NCBI GenBank assembly: GCA_026225555.1
Contig: JAMFSY010000009.1
Coordinates: 1-62,976 of the forward strand
From: Methylacidiphilales bacterium
Lineage (GTDB): Bacteria > Verrucomicrobiota > Verrucomicrobiia > Methylacidiphilales > UBA1321
Direction: 5' to 3'
DNA: 62,976 nucleotides
Below are positions 18,047 to 27,799 of the stretch, in pieces; within the stretch, counting starts at the first letter, position 1; every line of letters begins with the position of its first letter. The position numbers and the translations under genes are program-made. The notes under the pieces are model-generated. The model searched no databases, had not been told where the DNA came from, and saw only the letters and a list, made by a program, of their open reading frames with translations.

Positions 18047-18904
18047 TTAGCCTAAGATCAACGCCAGCTTCTTCGCGGTCGCCTCGGGCCAGTGCTCCTT
18101 GTGGGTTAGGATCGCGTACTTTAGGGCCTCATGCGCCTTCGCGTGGGTCAGCTTGGCCACGCGGGGTATGGCCTCGAGCAGGATATTCTGCGCCAGCGCG
18201 GTGTTCTTTTGCAGCCAGCCGATCACCATTTCCACGGTGACGCTGTCGTGTTCCGGATGCCAGCAATCGTAGTCGGTCACCATGGCGGCGGTGGCATAGG
18301 CGATCTGCGCCTCGCGGGCCAGCTTGGCCTCGACCAGGTTGGTCATTCCCACAATCGCGTGCCCGGCAGAGCGGTAAGTCTCCGATTCGGCGCGAGTGGA
18401 AAATTGTGGACCCTCGATATTCACATAAGTCCCGCCCTTATGGACCTTGGCCCCGGCGGCCTGCGCCGAGACGTGGAGCACTTCCTGCAATTCCGTGCTG
18501 ATCGGATCGCCGAAAGCGATATGGGCCACGATGCCTTCTCCGAAAAACGTGTCCGGCGTGCGCCCTTTCGTGCGGTCGAAAAACTGGTCGGGCAGCACCA
18601 CGTCGCCCGGCGAGTAATCGTGCTGCAGCGAGCCGACCGCGCTGATGCTGATGATCCAACGCACGCCGAGTTGCTTGAATCCGTGGATGTTGGCGCGGTG
18701 CGGAATTTCGTTGGGTAAAAGTTTATGGCCCCGGGCGTGGCGGGGAAGAAACACCACCGGTTGCCCGGCCAGATCTCCCTGGATGTAGGCGTCGGAAGGG
18801 GAGCCGAAGGGAGTCTCCAGCCGCACTTCCTTCTGACCGGTGAAGGCGGGGAGCTGATAAAGACCGCTGCCGCCGATAATTCCAATGGGTGAAACGAGAG
18901 ACAT
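18047..18904 (-). CDS. mtnP: S-methyl-5'-thioadenosine phosphorylase
   Basis: A 285-aa PNP/MTAP-family phosphorylase. It cleaves methylthioadenosine, a by-product of polyamine synthesis and SAM use, to adenine and methylthioribose-1-phosphate. Signatures are [75 protein letters not shown] and [11 protein letters not shown]. The purine-site Asp-Tyr-Asp (TDYDCW) is the MTAP type, favouring MTA over inosine or guanosine. The usual MTxxPE tract reads MTNLVE here, a mild deviation. The start is fixed by the IIGGSG strand close to the N-terminus. Confidence 0.92.
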   Translation of the reverse strand: MSLVSPIGIIGGSGLYQLPAFTGQKEVRLETPFGSPSDAYIQGDLAGQPVVFLPRHARGHKLLPNEIPHRANIHGFKQLGVRWIISISAVGSLQHDYSPGDVVLPDQFFDRTKGRTPDTFFGEGIVAHIAFGDPISTELQEVLHVSAQAAGAKVHKGGTYVNIEGPQFSTRAESETYRSAGHAIVGMTNLVEAKLAREAQIAYATAAMVTDYDCWHPEHDSVTVEMVIGWLQKNTALAQNILLEAIPRVAKLTHAKAHEALKYAILTHKEHWPEATAKKLALILG

Positions 18905-19002
18905 GTTGCCCGAGACTTTTCAGGAACCGGGGCGCGGGTGCAATCCAGATTTTCACCAAGGTTGACGGGAGCGCGGCGTTAACACAACTTTGGTCGCGTG
19001 AG

Positions 19003-19023
19003 ATGTTTGTCATTGGGAAACAT
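19003..19023. promoter_or_regulatory. Small inverted repeat upstream of hybrid kinase
   Basis: ATGTTT-N9-AAACAT lies in the mtnP/kinase divergent spacer, 60 bp before the kinase start. It is operator-like but short. Confidence 0.25.
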
Positions 19024-19083
19024 GTGTGGTATTAGAGTGCAAGCCATTTCCTCGCGAAGACTTTCAGACGAAATGATCTAATC

Positions 19084-21918
19084 ATGCCTGCCGCGCCGCT
19101 TCCGTCGAATGAGAACGCCCGTTTGGCGGCGCTTCGTGATCTCAAGCTTCTCGATACCGCGCCGGAGGAACGCTTCGATCGGATCACCCGGCTGGCCGCC
19201 CGCATTCTGGGTGTGCCGATGGCCTTTGTCTCGTTGATCGACGAGAATCGGCAGTTTTATAAATCGCGCTACGGAGCGGATTTGGTGGAAACCTCGCGGG
19301 ACGTTGCCTTCTGCGCGCACGCGATTTTGGATGACAAACAGCTTGTCGTGCCCGACGCGTCGATCGATCCGCGCTTTGCGGACAATATCTACGTGACCGG
19401 CAAGCCCAACGTCCGCTTTTACGTGGCCAACCCGCTTGCGGCCGCGGATGGCAGCCTGGTCGGCACGCTGTGTGTCGCGGACCACCAGCCCCGCATTCCG
19501 AGCGCGGAAGATCTGGCCGCCCTGCGCGACCTCGCGCAAATCGCGCAGGCCGAACTCAACCAGGTCGAAGTTTCCGACGCCTACAAAGTCCAGCAGGAGA
19601 TGTTGCGGGTGAGCGAAGCCCGCTTCCGTGAAGTCGTTGATATTCCCGGCAAGTTCATCTGGGAAACCACGGCGGAGGGAAAGATCACTTTCGTTTCCGA
19701 TCGTATGCAGGAAATGCTGGGCGTGACGCCGCAAGAAATGGAGCACCGTGGGTTCTTCGATTGCGCCGTGCCCGAAGACGCCGTGATTGCGTCGGCCAAG
19801 TTTTTCTACGCCGCCCGCAAGGAACAGCGTTTCAGCGACCTCGAGTTCCGTTGCAAGGCCAAGGACGAGCGCGTCATCTGGCTCAGCACCCGGGGCGCGC
19901 CGATGCATGACACGAAAAACCAGCTGATCGGTTATCGTGGCATCTGCGAGGACATCACCGCGCGGAAGGGAATCCAGGAAGAGCTGATCAACGCGAAGGA
20001 AGCGGCGGAGAGCGCCAATATCGCCAAGTCGGAATTCCTGGCCAACATGAGCCACGAGATTCGCACGCCGATGAATGCCGTGGTGGGCATGACCGGCCTG
20101 CTGCTGGGCACCGACATCAATGCCGAGCAGCGCAACTACGCGCAGACCATCCGGCAGAGCGCGGATACGCTGCTGACCATCATCAGTGACATTCTCGATT
20201 TCTCAAAGATCGAATCGGGCAAGTTTGAGCTCGAGAGTCATCCCTTCGACCTCGCCGTGCTGGTCGAGGAGGCGGTCGATTGCGTCGGCTTGCAGGCCTC
20301 GGAAAAGGGCCTTGAGCTCCACTGGCACATCGCATCCGACCTGGCGCCCGGCTTCCATGGCGATGTCACCCGGCTCCGGCAAATCCTGGTCAACCTGCTA
20401 TCCAACGCCGTCCGCTTCACCTCCACCGGCGACGTCAGCGTGCATGTCACCAAGGCGGAAAATCAGGCGGGGGACCATTTCGTTCTCTTCTCGGTCTGGG
20501 ATACCGGCATCGGCATTCCGGCGGATAAGATCGACCGGCTTTTCCAGTCCTTCTCCCAGGTGGATGCCTCCACCACGCGCCGCTTCGGCGGCACCGGCCT
20601 TGGCCTCGCGATCAGCCGCAAGCTGACCGAGATGATGGGCGGCAATATTTGGGTTGAAAGCGAGGAGGGCAAAGGTTCCGGTTTCCATGCCGCCATTCCG
20701 ATGAAGGAAGCGTTGCCGCCCAAGCCACTCGTGCCGAATCCGATTCTCAAGGGCAAGACCCTCCTCATCGCGGCGACCCATCCGGGCGTCCGTTCGATGC
20801 TTTCCGCCTTGGGCAAAAGCTGGGGCATGCAGACCGTTGCGGCGGGCTCCGGCACGGAGCTGATGAAAAAGCTGCGCGCGGGGCAGACTTTCCATGCGGC
20901 GCTAATCGAGGAGGACCTTCCCGATCAATCGGGCAAGAAACTGGTGCAGGATGTCCGCAGCCAGCGCAATGCCGAGGGCTCGCCCTGCGTCCTCCTTAGC
21001 TCGCTGCAACAGCAGGCTGCCTACGGCAAAAACCTGCCGCCGGGATTCGTCGCCTGCGTGGCCAAGCCGATCCATTTCCAGCAGCTTCACGGCATTCTCG
21101 CCACCTCGCTCAAGGGCGAGCGGGTCACCGATAATCTCCTGCGTTCCACCGGACGCATCGATACCGGTTTCGGCCAGCGCCGGCCGCTGCGTATTCTTCT
21201 CGCGGAGGACAATGTCATCAACCAGAAGGTCGCGACCCGCATTCTTAGCCAGATGGGTTATCGCCCCGACGTCGTGCAGAACGGACTCGAAGTCCTGCAG
21301 GCCCTGGAGCGGCAGAAATACGATGTGATTCTGATGGACGTGCAGATGCCGGAAATGGATGGGCTCGAAGCGACCCGTCGGTGCCGCGAATTATGGACCG
21401 GCGCGAAACGGCCCTGGATCATCGCCATGACCGCCAACGCGATGGAGTCCGACCGGCAGATGTGCTTCAAGTCAGGCATGGACGGCTACCTCAGCAAGCC
21501 GGTACGCATCGAATCGCTCGAAGCGGAACTGGTGCGGTCCTCGGAAAATATCGGCCAGATCGTCGACTTCACCGTCCTGGCCCGCTTCGGCGAGATGACC
21601 GGCTCCGGATCGGAGGCTGTGCGCGAACTGGTGGAGATTTTTTCAGAGGAAACGCCGCTCACGCTTCAGCAAATCCGCAAGGACATCGAGAACCGCAATG
21701 TCCAGGGTATCGGCATCCAGGCCATGCAACTGGGCCGCGCCTGTGCGAATTTCGGCGCGGAACGGATGCAGTTGCTTTGCTCCAGCCTTCAATCGGCGGG
21801 TCGCGGCGGAGACCTTAACCTGGCGGTGGAGTTCACCGACCGGCTGGAAACCGAGTTCAAGGTGGTGAAGGCGACGCTGGAAGAACTGGCCGCCGGCGCC
21901 CTGCCTAAGGTTTCCTGA
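19084..21918 (+). CDS. GAF-PAS hybrid histidine kinase with pseudo-receiver and degenerate HPt
   Basis: A 944-aa soluble-looking sensor. Domains in order: GAF (~15-160, [20 protein letters not shown]), PAS/PAC (~176-297), HisKA with phospho-acceptor H324 in [16 protein letters not shown], HATPase with N441 (NLLSNAVRF) and G-boxes ([19 protein letters not shown]), receiver 1 (~558-678), receiver 2 (~702-820, D752 in [11 protein letters not shown]) and an HPt-like C-terminus (~832-935). In receiver 1 the phospho-acceptor position is Glu (E609, [12 protein letters not shown]) and the acidic pocket is lost. In the HPt-like domain the His expected before xLKG is Met ([15 protein letters not shown]). 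So only H324 and D752 look active. No regulator gene is adjacent, and the gene appears monocistronic or paired with the NIL gene. Confidence 0.93.
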   Translation: MPAAPLPSNENARLAALRDLKLLDTAPEERFDRITRLAARILGVPMAFVSLIDENRQFYKSRYGADLVETSRDVAFCAHAILDDKQLVVPDASIDPRFADNIYVTGKPNVRFYVANPLAAADGSLVGTLCVADHQPRIPSAEDLAALRDLAQIAQAELNQVEVSDAYKVQQEMLRVSEARFREVVDIPGKFIWETTAEGKITFVSDRMQEMLGVTPQEMEHRGFFDCAVPEDAVIASAKFFYAARKEQRFSDLEFRCKAKDERVIWLSTRGAPMHDTKNQLIGYRGICEDITARKGIQEELINAKEAAESANIAKSEFLANMSHEIRTPMNAVVGMTGLLLGTDINAEQRNYAQTIRQSADTLLTIISDILDFSKIESGKFELESHPFDLAVLVEEAVDCVGLQASEKGLELHWHIASDLAPGFHGDVTRLRQILVNLLSNAVRFTSTGDVSVHVTKAENQAGDHFVLFSVWDTGIGIPADKIDRLFQSFSQVDASTTRRFGGTGLGLAISRKLTEMMGGNIWVESEEGKGSGFHAAIPMKEALPPKPLVPNPILKGKTLLIAATHPGVRSMLSALGKSWGMQTVAAGSGTELMKKLRAGQTFHAALIEEDLPDQSGKKLVQDVRSQRNAEGSPCVLLSSLQQQAAYGKNLPPGFVACVAKPIHFQQLHGILATSLKGERVTDNLLRSTGRIDTGFGQRRPLRILLAEDNVINQKVATRILSQMGYRPDVVQNGLEVLQALERQKYDVILMDVQMPEMDGLEATRRCRELWTGAKRPWIIAMTANAMESDRQMCFKSGMDGYLSKPVRIESLEAELVRSSENIGQIVDFTVLARFGEMTGSGSEAVRELVEIFSEETPLTLQQIRKDIENRNVQGIGIQAMQLGRACANFGAERMQLLCSSLQSAGRGGDLNLAVEFTDRLETEFKVVKATLEELAAGALPKVS

Positions 21919-21973
21919 CAGGGAAACGCGCTGCTGTCTCGACAATCGTCGCGACCCCCGCTTAGCTCCGCTT

Positions 21974-22222
21974 ATGGCCCGCGAAACGCAACGCTTCTGG
22001 TTAACCTTCAGCGCGGAAAGCGCCCGTCGTCCCCTCATCTGCGAAATGAGTCGGCAATTCGACGTCATTTTCAATATCCGCAATTCCTCCGTCACTCCCT
22101 CCATTGGCATCATCGCCATGGAACTGGAAGGAGAACGCTCGGTCATCAAGGATGCCGTCGCGTGGTTCGAGAGCAACGGCGTGCAGGTTGAGCCGGTCGA
22201 GATCAATACGATCGAGGGCTAG
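21974..22222 (+). CDS. NIL-domain protein
   Basis: An 82-aa protein consisting of a single NIL domain: RFWLTFSAESARRPLICEMS, then FDVIFNIRNSSVTPSIGIIA and LEGERSVIKDAVAWFESNGV. NIL is a ferredoxin-like fold found at the C-terminus of MetN methionine ABC transporters, and as a free-standing partner of some 4Fe-4S ferredoxins. Here it is free-standing, with no transporter or ferredoxin beside it. It starts 55 bp after the hybrid kinase. A small-ligand (possibly methionine) binding role is inference. Confidence 0.8.
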   Translation: MARETQRFWLTFSAESARRPLICEMSRQFDVIFNIRNSSVTPSIGIIAMELEGERSVIKDAVAWFESNGVQVEPVEINTIEG

Positions 22223-22257
22223 ACCGGTTTTCAAACAAATGGTCGTGTCAAAATTGC

Positions 22258-22285
22258 CGTCATCCTTCGACAAGCTCAGGATGAC
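22258..22285 (-). repeat. GTCATCCTGAGC repeat, single arm
   Basis: CATCCTTCGACAAGCTCAGG followed by ATGAC; flanking bases make the ends (GTCATCC / GGATGAC) complementary. It lies between the convergent NIL and DUF2752 genes. Confidence 0.75.
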
Positions 22286-22344
22286 AGAGAAAAAGAGCGA
22301 CAATCTAATTAAAAAACGGTCCGGTGGTCGGACGGCAAGGTGAC

Positions 22345-22815
22345 CTACCCCGCCAACGGCTTCAGCAATTCGAACGGCCAGCCCGGAAAGTTGCGCATGA
22401 CCATGAACAGAAGCATGGTCAGGAAAATCCAAATTCCGCTTCGCATGAGCAGGCGGGGCTGCACGCTCCAATCGGGCCACACCTTTTTTTGCCATGCCTC
22501 CAGCAGGTACCAGCCCGCTAGTCCGGCGAGGAAGGGCAACGCCCCGATGAAGAGTGCGTTGTCGTGCAGGGCATCCAGCACGCGCCCATGCAGCAACGCG
22601 TAGAGCGCCCGGGTCGCGCCGCACCCCGCGCAATAGATGCCCGTGGTGCGATAGAGAATGCACTGCGGATAGATAGCGTGCTGGGTGGGGTTGACCGCGT
22701 AGAGAAAGGCGGAAGCGCCCGCACAAGCGCACCCGACCGCGACGATCTGCGCACGCGTGGAAAACCATCCGCTGGGAGTGGCCGGGGCGCTCGCGGCTTC
22801 GCAAACGGGAGCCAT
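22345..22815 (-). CDS. DUF2752 membrane protein
   Basis: A 156-aa integral membrane protein with the DUF2752 hallmark NPTQHAIYPQC-(L)YRTTGIYCAGCGATRALYAL, that is CxxCGxTRA between two hydrophobic helices. Transmembrane segments lie at ~24-42, ~88-108 and ~128-148. The CxGCG motif may bind a metal or be redox active, but no member has an assigned biochemical role as far as I can state. It is the last gene of a three-gene operon, starting 1 nt after the upstream GYF/DUF4190 stop codon. That implies translational coupling. Confidence 0.88.
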   Translation of the reverse strand: MAPVCEAASAPATPSGWFSTRAQIVAVGCACAGASAFLYAVNPTQHAIYPQCILYRTTGIYCAGCGATRALYALLHGRVLDALHDNALFIGALPFLAGLAGWYLLEAWQKKVWPDWSVQPRLLMRSGIWIFLTMLLFMVMRNFPGWPFELLKPLAG

Positions 22816-22816
22816 G

Positions 22817-23467
22817 TTACTCCGAGTTGGTGGAGCTCTGTTCCGTTACGGTCCACTCGTGGTTTTTGATGATCAAGGGCACCGCATAGACCAGGAACGC
22901 AACGGAGATCAGCAGCGCGAGACCGGAAAGCACGGCGCCCGCCACGGCCAATCCGCGGCCTGATTGATCGGGTTGTTGATGGACTTTGACGAATCCAAGG
23001 ATGCAAATAATCAACGCCGGTGCGGCCAGCAGAAGTCCGATTCCGCAGAAGAAGGAGAAGATGAATCCGGCCAGGGCCAGGCCGAATCCCCACGCGCACC
23101 AGGGATTCGTCCGGCGGACTGGGTAGTGGGCATGCGGCGCGGCCAAGGGAACGGAAGAAGGCACATGGATGGCGGGAGCATGCGCGGCGGAAGGAAAAAG
23201 AGGGTGGACCTGTGAGGTAGGCGAGGCCGCCATAGGCGGCGGAGGGAGAGGAACCACACCCGGCACCGGCGGAAGCGGAGGCAATGTGGGGCTCTCCGGA
23301 AAGATCTCACGGTAACGACGCCACGCTCCTGGCGCGCCCGCGACACCGGTGTGCTCGATGACATAGGTCTCCGGCGTGACAACTCCGCTTGAGCGGCGAG
23401 TCTGCAATTCCTCCAGCGAAATCGGGCCGACCGGCTTGGCCTCGGGCCCTGCGTAGTACCATGGCAT
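22817..23467 (-). CDS. GYF_2-domain / DUF4190 membrane protein
   Basis: A 216-aa protein. The N-terminal GYF_2 domain (PWYYAGPEAKPVGPISLEEL, residues 2-45) is a Pro-peptide-binding fold. A Pro/Ala-rich linker follows (~55-115). Two membrane helices of DUF4190 type (~122-150 and ~168-195) flank a conserved GFVKVHQQPDQSGRGLAVAG turn. The start at 23465-23467 is chosen because the GYF domain begins at once; an upstream in-frame start adds 12 unrelated residues. It lies between a TM2 gene (26 bp upstream) and DUF2752 (1 nt downstream). The Pro-rich linker could be a ligand for a GYF domain in another copy. Confidence 0.85.
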   Translation of the reverse strand: MPWYYAGPEAKPVGPISLEELQTRRSSGVVTPETYVIEHTGVAGAPGAWRRYREIFPESPTLPPLPPVPGVVPLPPPPMAASPTSQVHPLFPSAAHAPAIHVPSSVPLAAPHAHYPVRRTNPWCAWGFGLALAGFIFSFFCGIGLLLAAPALIICILGFVKVHQQPDQSGRGLAVAGAVLSGLALLISVAFLVYAVPLIIKNHEWTVTEQSSTNSE

Positions 23468-23493
23468 ACGTTTATGACTAGCACGCGCCGGAC

Positions 23494-23781
23494 TTAAAAC
23501 CACTCTCTCTTTCCATTGAGATAGGTCGCCACGAAATCTGCATCGCTTTTGTTGAGATAAATAATCCCCTCGATGATGCCGATCACCATCACGGCCAGGG
23601 TGGGAATCAGGAACGGAACCCAGCCGAAGAGGCCGATGACCAGCATGATGATTCCGGCGCGGTTATAGCCGAGCATGAATTTATGGACGCCAAGGCCGCC
23701 CAGGAGAATGGCGGTCCAGCCAATCTTGCGTTTGATCGCGCCGGTATCGACATATTGGGCCTGCGGGGTGGATTCGGTCAT
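23494..23781 (-). CDS. TM2-domain protein
   Basis: A 95-aa membrane protein with a canonical TM2 domain: KIGWTAILLGGLGVHKFMLG (first helix plus the GxHxFxLG turn), then IIMLVIGLFGWVPF and a final helix reading IIEGIIYL. TM2 proteins occur across bacteria and animals without a settled function. This is the first gene of the TM2 / GYF-DUF4190 / DUF2752 operon, all three small membrane proteins of unknown function, which suggests a shared membrane complex. Confidence 0.9.
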   Translation of the reverse strand: MTESTPQAQYVDTGAIKRKIGWTAILLGGLGVHKFMLGYNRAGIIMLVIGLFGWVPFLIPTLAVMVIGIIEGIIYLNKSDADFVATYLNGKREWF

Positions 23782-23889
23782 GAGGTAACTTCTTCTGCTT
23801 CCACCTCCAGCGCAACTGGGGAATTACGGGGCGGGTTGGGATAACGCCCGGCCACTTGCGTAAATACGGACGGCCTTTATTCTTCCTTC

Positions 23890-24870
23890 ATGGAATATCG
23901 CCGCTTGGGAAAATCGGGAGTCAAGGTCAGCGCCTTGTCGCTCGGATCATGGGTCACCTTTGGACAGCAGATCGGCGACGACGTCGCGGCCGATTTGATG
24001 AAGACGGCCTACGACGCGGGGGTGAATTTCTTCGACAACGCGGAAGCCTACGCCTCGGGCCGGTCTGAAACGGTCATGGGAAAGATCCTCCGGGACATGG
24101 GTTGGGCGCACGATACCTTTCTCGTTTCCAGCAAGGTCTTCTGGGGCGGCGAAAGGCCGAATCAAACCGGGCTGAGCCGCAAGCATGTCATCGAGGCGTG
24201 TCACGCGGCCTTGCGCCGGTTGCAGGTCGAGTATCTCGATCTTTATTTCTGTCACCGTCCCGACCCGGAGACGCCGATTGAGGAAACGGTCCGTGCCATG
24301 AGCGACCTGATTCACCAAGGCAAGGTGCTCTACTGGGGTACCTCGGAGTGGAGCGCGCAGGAGATTACACAGGCCCATGCCATTGCGCGCGAATGTCATC
24401 TCGTGCCGCCGACGATGGAGCAGCCGCAGTACAACATCTTTTGGCGGCATCGCGTTGAGCAGGAGTACGCGCGGATTTATGAAGAATACGGGCTCGGCAC
24501 GACGATCTGGTCGCCGCTGGCTTCGGGGCTGCTGACCGGCAAGCACGCCAAGGGTCTTCAGGAAGGAACGCGCGTGACGACGGAGAGTTACGATTGGCTG
24601 AAAGCGCGGATGGAAAACGAGACGAAACGGAAAGGCGAGATCGTGGAGAAACTTGTCGCACTGGCCGGGGAACTGGAGCTAAGCCCGGCTGTTCTCGCCA
24701 TCGCCTGGTGCCTGAAGAATCCACGGGTCAGCACAGTCATCCTGGGCGCGTCGAAAGTGGCGCAACTCACCGAGAATCTTGCCGCAGTGGAGGCGCAGCC
24801 GAAGCTGACGCCCGAAGTGATGAAGCGGATCGGCGAGATTGTCGGCAAAGCCGAACTGGCGTTCGATTAG
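23890..24870 (+). CDS. Aldo/keto reductase (voltage-gated K+ channel beta-subunit type)
   Basis: A 326-aa NADPH-dependent (beta/alpha)8 oxidoreductase. The catalytic tetrad is visible: Asp in NFFDNAEAYASGRSE with its Tyr, Lys in LVSSKVFWGGERPNQTGLSR, and His in YLDLYFCHRPDPETPIEET. The NADP-binding C-terminal stretch ends VSTVILGASKVAQLTENL. It is closest in appearance to the KCNAB/YghZ-like group that reduces aldehydes such as methylglyoxal. The substrate is not determinable. It is a single gene, divergent from the TM2 operon and followed by a repeat pair. Confidence 0.92.
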   Translation: MEYRRLGKSGVKVSALSLGSWVTFGQQIGDDVAADLMKTAYDAGVNFFDNAEAYASGRSETVMGKILRDMGWAHDTFLVSSKVFWGGERPNQTGLSRKHVIEACHAALRRLQVEYLDLYFCHRPDPETPIEETVRAMSDLIHQGKVLYWGTSEWSAQEITQAHAIARECHLVPPTMEQPQYNIFWRHRVEQEYARIYEEYGLGTTIWSPLASGLLTGKHAKGLQEGTRVTTESYDWLKARMENETKRKGEIVEKLVALAGELELSPAVLAIAWCLKNPRVSTVILGASKVAQLTENLAAVEAQPKLTPEVMKRIGEIVGKAELAFD

Positions 24871-24915
24871 GTGGCGGGTAGAGCGATTTTTACTGACATA
24901 GTCGCTCCAAAATCA

Positions 24916-24994
24916 GTCATCCTGAGCTTGTCGAAGCCTCAGTTTTGCCTCAGTAAATGGAACAGAACTGATCCTTCGACAAGCTCAGGATGAC
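24916..24994. repeat. Inverted pair of GTCATCCTGAGC repeats
   Basis: Two perfect 21-bp arms, GTCATCCTGAGCTTGTCGAA(G) at 24916-24936 and its reverse complement at 24974-24994, around a 37-nt core containing AGTTTTGCCTCAGTAAA. The core resembles that of the pair at 58935-59046, so the unit of the family is a bipartite element rather than two chance arms. It lies between the convergent aldo/keto reductase and GH57 genes and could form a strong hairpin. Confidence 0.9.
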
Positions 24995-25054
24995 GGCAAT
25001 TTTTAGGAGTGAGTCTTTTTCAGCAAGCTCCCAGCTCGCCAGCCTGACTCAACC

Positions 25055-26638
25055 TCAAATGTAATACCGCCAGTTGATGTTGGGGAAGATGTTGTTCCGC
25101 CACTCACAGTTGCCGAGGAAATCGGTGTCGATCGTGTTGGCCTTGATCTGCTCGTAGAGTTTGGTGAAGCGCAGGATGTGGTCCTGGGTCCGCTTCACGG
25201 CGTAGGGCACCATCGTCCCGGTCTTCATGATGAAGGCCCAGTCGCTCGATTGGGCCAGCAGCAATTCGCGGGCGGCCTGCTTCATCGCGCGGTCGGTCAG
25301 GCCGTAGCAATCGCGGAACTGGCGCGCCAGCTCGATCATGCGGCCCGTGGCCACGTGCAGGTGGGGATAAATCCAGGCGTTCGGCTCGTCGAGCCAGACC
25401 TTGTAGTAGCCTTCCGCGCCCCAGGAGGAAGCGCTGGGTGTGGCCAGTTGCTGGGTGTTGTGCTGGGCGAGATATTCGCCCGGAGTCGTGGTGCGGAAGG
25501 TCTGCTGATCGTAGTTCGCCTTGCGGAAAACATAGTTGAGGAATTCCGGACCCTCGTACCACCAGTGGCCGTAAAGCTCGGCATCGTAAGGCGCGAGGAC
25601 GATGGGATCGATGCCCAGCATGCTGTGTAAATGCTCGATCTGCTTCGCGCGATTGTGGACGAAATTGCCCGCGTGATCGGCCGCGCGCTGATGCGCGGCG
25701 CCGGGCCGATAGGGTTCTTTCCATCCGCCCTTGCCGGTGATGCGATGGTACTTGAGCCCGGTGAATTTGCGCAGGCCGTTCGTCTGGATGTAGGGTTTGA
25801 TGTAATCGAAATCAAGATCGTAGCCGATGTCGCGGTAGAAATCGCGATAAGCGGGATCACCCGGATAACCTTCGATGGACGACCAGACCTGCACGCTCGA
25901 TTCGATGTCACGCGCGAAGGCGGCGGGACCCGTCCGCGTGTAGATCGGCGCGTAGACGCCGTAGCGGGGGCGTGGCTCGGCGTGCATGACGCCGTGGGTG
26001 TCGACCACAAACCAGCGGATCTCGGCTTCTTTCAGGAAGCGGTCGATGCCGGGGACGTAAGCGCATTCCGGCAGCCAGATGCCGCGCGGGTCGCGTCCGA
26101 AACATTCGCGGTAATGGTCCCGCGCGATCATGACCTGGGCCCGCACCGCTTCCGGGTATTCGTTCATCAACGGCAGGTAGCCATGCGTCGCGCCGCAGGT
26201 GATGATCTCGAGCTTGCCCGCATCCTGGAACTTGCGGAACGCGGTCAGGAGATTGCGGTGATACTTGTCGACGAAGACGCGGCGGCAGTTTTCCAGCCGG
26301 TGAAGATAGAACCAGGCCAGCTCGTGGAATTGGTGATCGCCCTTGGTACGATTGATTTCCTTGTGTGCGAGCTCGATCGATTTATCGATCGTCCGCACGT
26401 AGCGGTTCTGCAACAGCTCGTCGCCCAGCATCGAAGCGAGCGGCGGCGTGATCGACATGGTCAGGCGAAAATCGCAGCCATCGTTGATCAACCCGTCCAT
26501 CATGTCGACGAGCGGGATGTAGGTCTCCGTGATCGCCTCGTAAAGCCAGTCCTCTTCGAGAAATTCCTCGTACTCGGGATGACGAACGAAAGGCAGGTGC
26601 GCGTGGAGAACGAGAGCGAGGTAACCTTGTGGCGTCAT
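25055..26638 (-). CDS. Glycoside hydrolase family 57, branching-enzyme type
   Basis: A 527-aa GH57 protein. Conserved regions in order: LHAHLPFVRHPEY, CGATHGYLPL, GIWLPECAYVPG with nucleophile E191, YDAELYGHWWYEGPEFL with acid/base D352, and a C-terminal helical domain (~400-510) typical of GH57 1,4-alpha-glucan branching enzymes. These transfer alpha-1,4 chains to alpha-1,6 positions in glycogen. The start MTPQGYLALV at 26636-26638 is chosen over an upstream TTG. No glycogen synthase, glgC or phosphorylase is in the window, so pathway context is missing. It is divergent from the HAD gene. Confidence 0.88.
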   Translation of the reverse strand: MTPQGYLALVLHAHLPFVRHPEYEEFLEEDWLYEAITETYIPLVDMMDGLINDGCDFRLTMSITPPLASMLGDELLQNRYVRTIDKSIELAHKEINRTKGDHQFHELAWFYLHRLENCRRVFVDKYHRNLLTAFRKFQDAGKLEIITCGATHGYLPLMNEYPEAVRAQVMIARDHYRECFGRDPRGIWLPECAYVPGIDRFLKEAEIRWFVVDTHGVMHAEPRPRYGVYAPIYTRTGPAAFARDIESSVQVWSSIEGYPGDPAYRDFYRDIGYDLDFDYIKPYIQTNGLRKFTGLKYHRITGKGGWKEPYRPGAAHQRAADHAGNFVHNRAKQIEHLHSMLGIDPIVLAPYDAELYGHWWYEGPEFLNYVFRKANYDQQTFRTTTPGEYLAQHNTQQLATPSASSWGAEGYYKVWLDEPNAWIYPHLHVATGRMIELARQFRDCYGLTDRAMKQAARELLLAQSSDWAFIMKTGTMVPYAVKRTQDHILRFTKLYEQIKANTIDTDFLGNCEWRNNIFPNINWRYYI

Positions 26639-26878
26639 GACAGTTGTAATGCTTATCCGCAAAGAGCCGATTGTCGCTATAGAACTGATTAAATTCCGTG
26701 GAACGAGCCATGAATTTCAGAGCGCGCAGTGGAATGAATCCTGCTTTTGATCATAGAGAGCGGGAATCTTGAGATTACGGAGGTACTGGGTCCAGCACTG
26801 AGATCGGCGGCACGACAAACCGCTGCGTAAAGGCGTATCGGACGTTTTCCCGCTCTTGGAACAAATCAAAGAAGACGT

Positions 26879-27778
26879 ATGAAAAATAAAGGATGGCTGC
26901 TTGACATGGATGGGGTGATTTATCGGGAAAACCATTTGATTCCCGGCGCGGCGGAACTCGTCGCGCACCTAGTGGAGAGCGGGGCGCCGTTTCTCTTCCT
27001 GACCAACAATTCGGCTCCGACGCCGAGCGATCTGGTCGTCAAACTCCGCCATCTGGGTATTGCCGGGCTGTCCGCCCGTCACTTTTACACTTCGGCCATG
27101 AACACGGCCGATTTCCTGGCGGAGACCCATCCCAGCTGCACGGCTTTTGTCGTGGGAGAGGCCGGGCTAAACTCCGCCCTTCAGGAGGCGAAAATCCCGA
27201 ATGACAGCATTCATCCGAGTTATGTCATCGTGGGAGAAGGTTCTCCGACAGCGGAAAAGCTGATCAAAGCCCATGAATTGATCGAGAAGGGAGCGCGGCT
27301 TGTCGCAACGAACTCCGACTACTGGTGCCCGGTGAAAAGCACGGTGACACGACCGGGAGCCGGGGCGCTGGCCGCCTATCTCGAAGCCAGCACCGGACAG
27401 CGCGCCTATTATCTCGGAAAGCCGAATCCCTACATGTATTTCCGGGCGCGACGGCTGCTTCATCGGCAAACCCACGAGGTCATGATGGTTGGCGACACGA
27501 TGGAAACCGACATCCGCGGCGCCATCGAGATCGGAATGCAGGCATGCCTGGTTTTAACGGGATCCACGAAATTGGGCGACCTGACGAATTACGTCTATCA
27601 ACCGACCTGTGTGATGGAGAGTGTGGCGGAACTTCTGGCCGAACTAAAAGGGGAGAGTACGGATCGCATGAAAAGTCCCGCCCTGGCGATGCAGCAGCCC
27701 ACTCCGCACCACGGTGGGGATCGTATCCCATCGGTGAACCCTGTCGCCAGCCGCCCGCGTCCGGCGATGACAAGGTAG
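26879..27778 (+). CDS. HAD-IIA family phosphatase (NagD-like)
   Basis: A 299-aa HAD hydrolase. Motif I is LLDMDGVIY (nucleophile Asp and acid/base Asp), motif II FLTNNSAPTPSDLVVKL, motif III Lys in YYLGKPNPYMYF, and motif IV MMVGDTMETDIRGAIEIGMQ. A C2a-type cap lies between motifs II and III. NagD-like enzymes dephosphorylate nucleotides or sugar phosphates. The last ~45 residues (RMKSPALAMQQPTPHHGGDR onward) are Pro/Arg-rich and have no family counterpart, so they may be a read-on tail. It is convergent with ilvB, 21 bp apart. Confidence 0.88.
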   Translation: MKNKGWLLDMDGVIYRENHLIPGAAELVAHLVESGAPFLFLTNNSAPTPSDLVVKLRHLGIAGLSARHFYTSAMNTADFLAETHPSCTAFVVGEAGLNSALQEAKIPNDSIHPSYVIVGEGSPTAEKLIKAHELIEKGARLVATNSDYWCPVKSTVTRPGAGALAAYLEASTGQRAYYLGKPNPYMYFRARRLLHRQTHEVMMVGDTMETDIRGAIEIGMQACLVLTGSTKLGDLTNYVYQPTCVMESVAELLAELKGESTDRMKSPALAMQQPTPHHGGDRIPSVNPVASRPRPAMTR

Positions 27779-27799
27779 GTTGACGGAGCCTCGCAGCGC

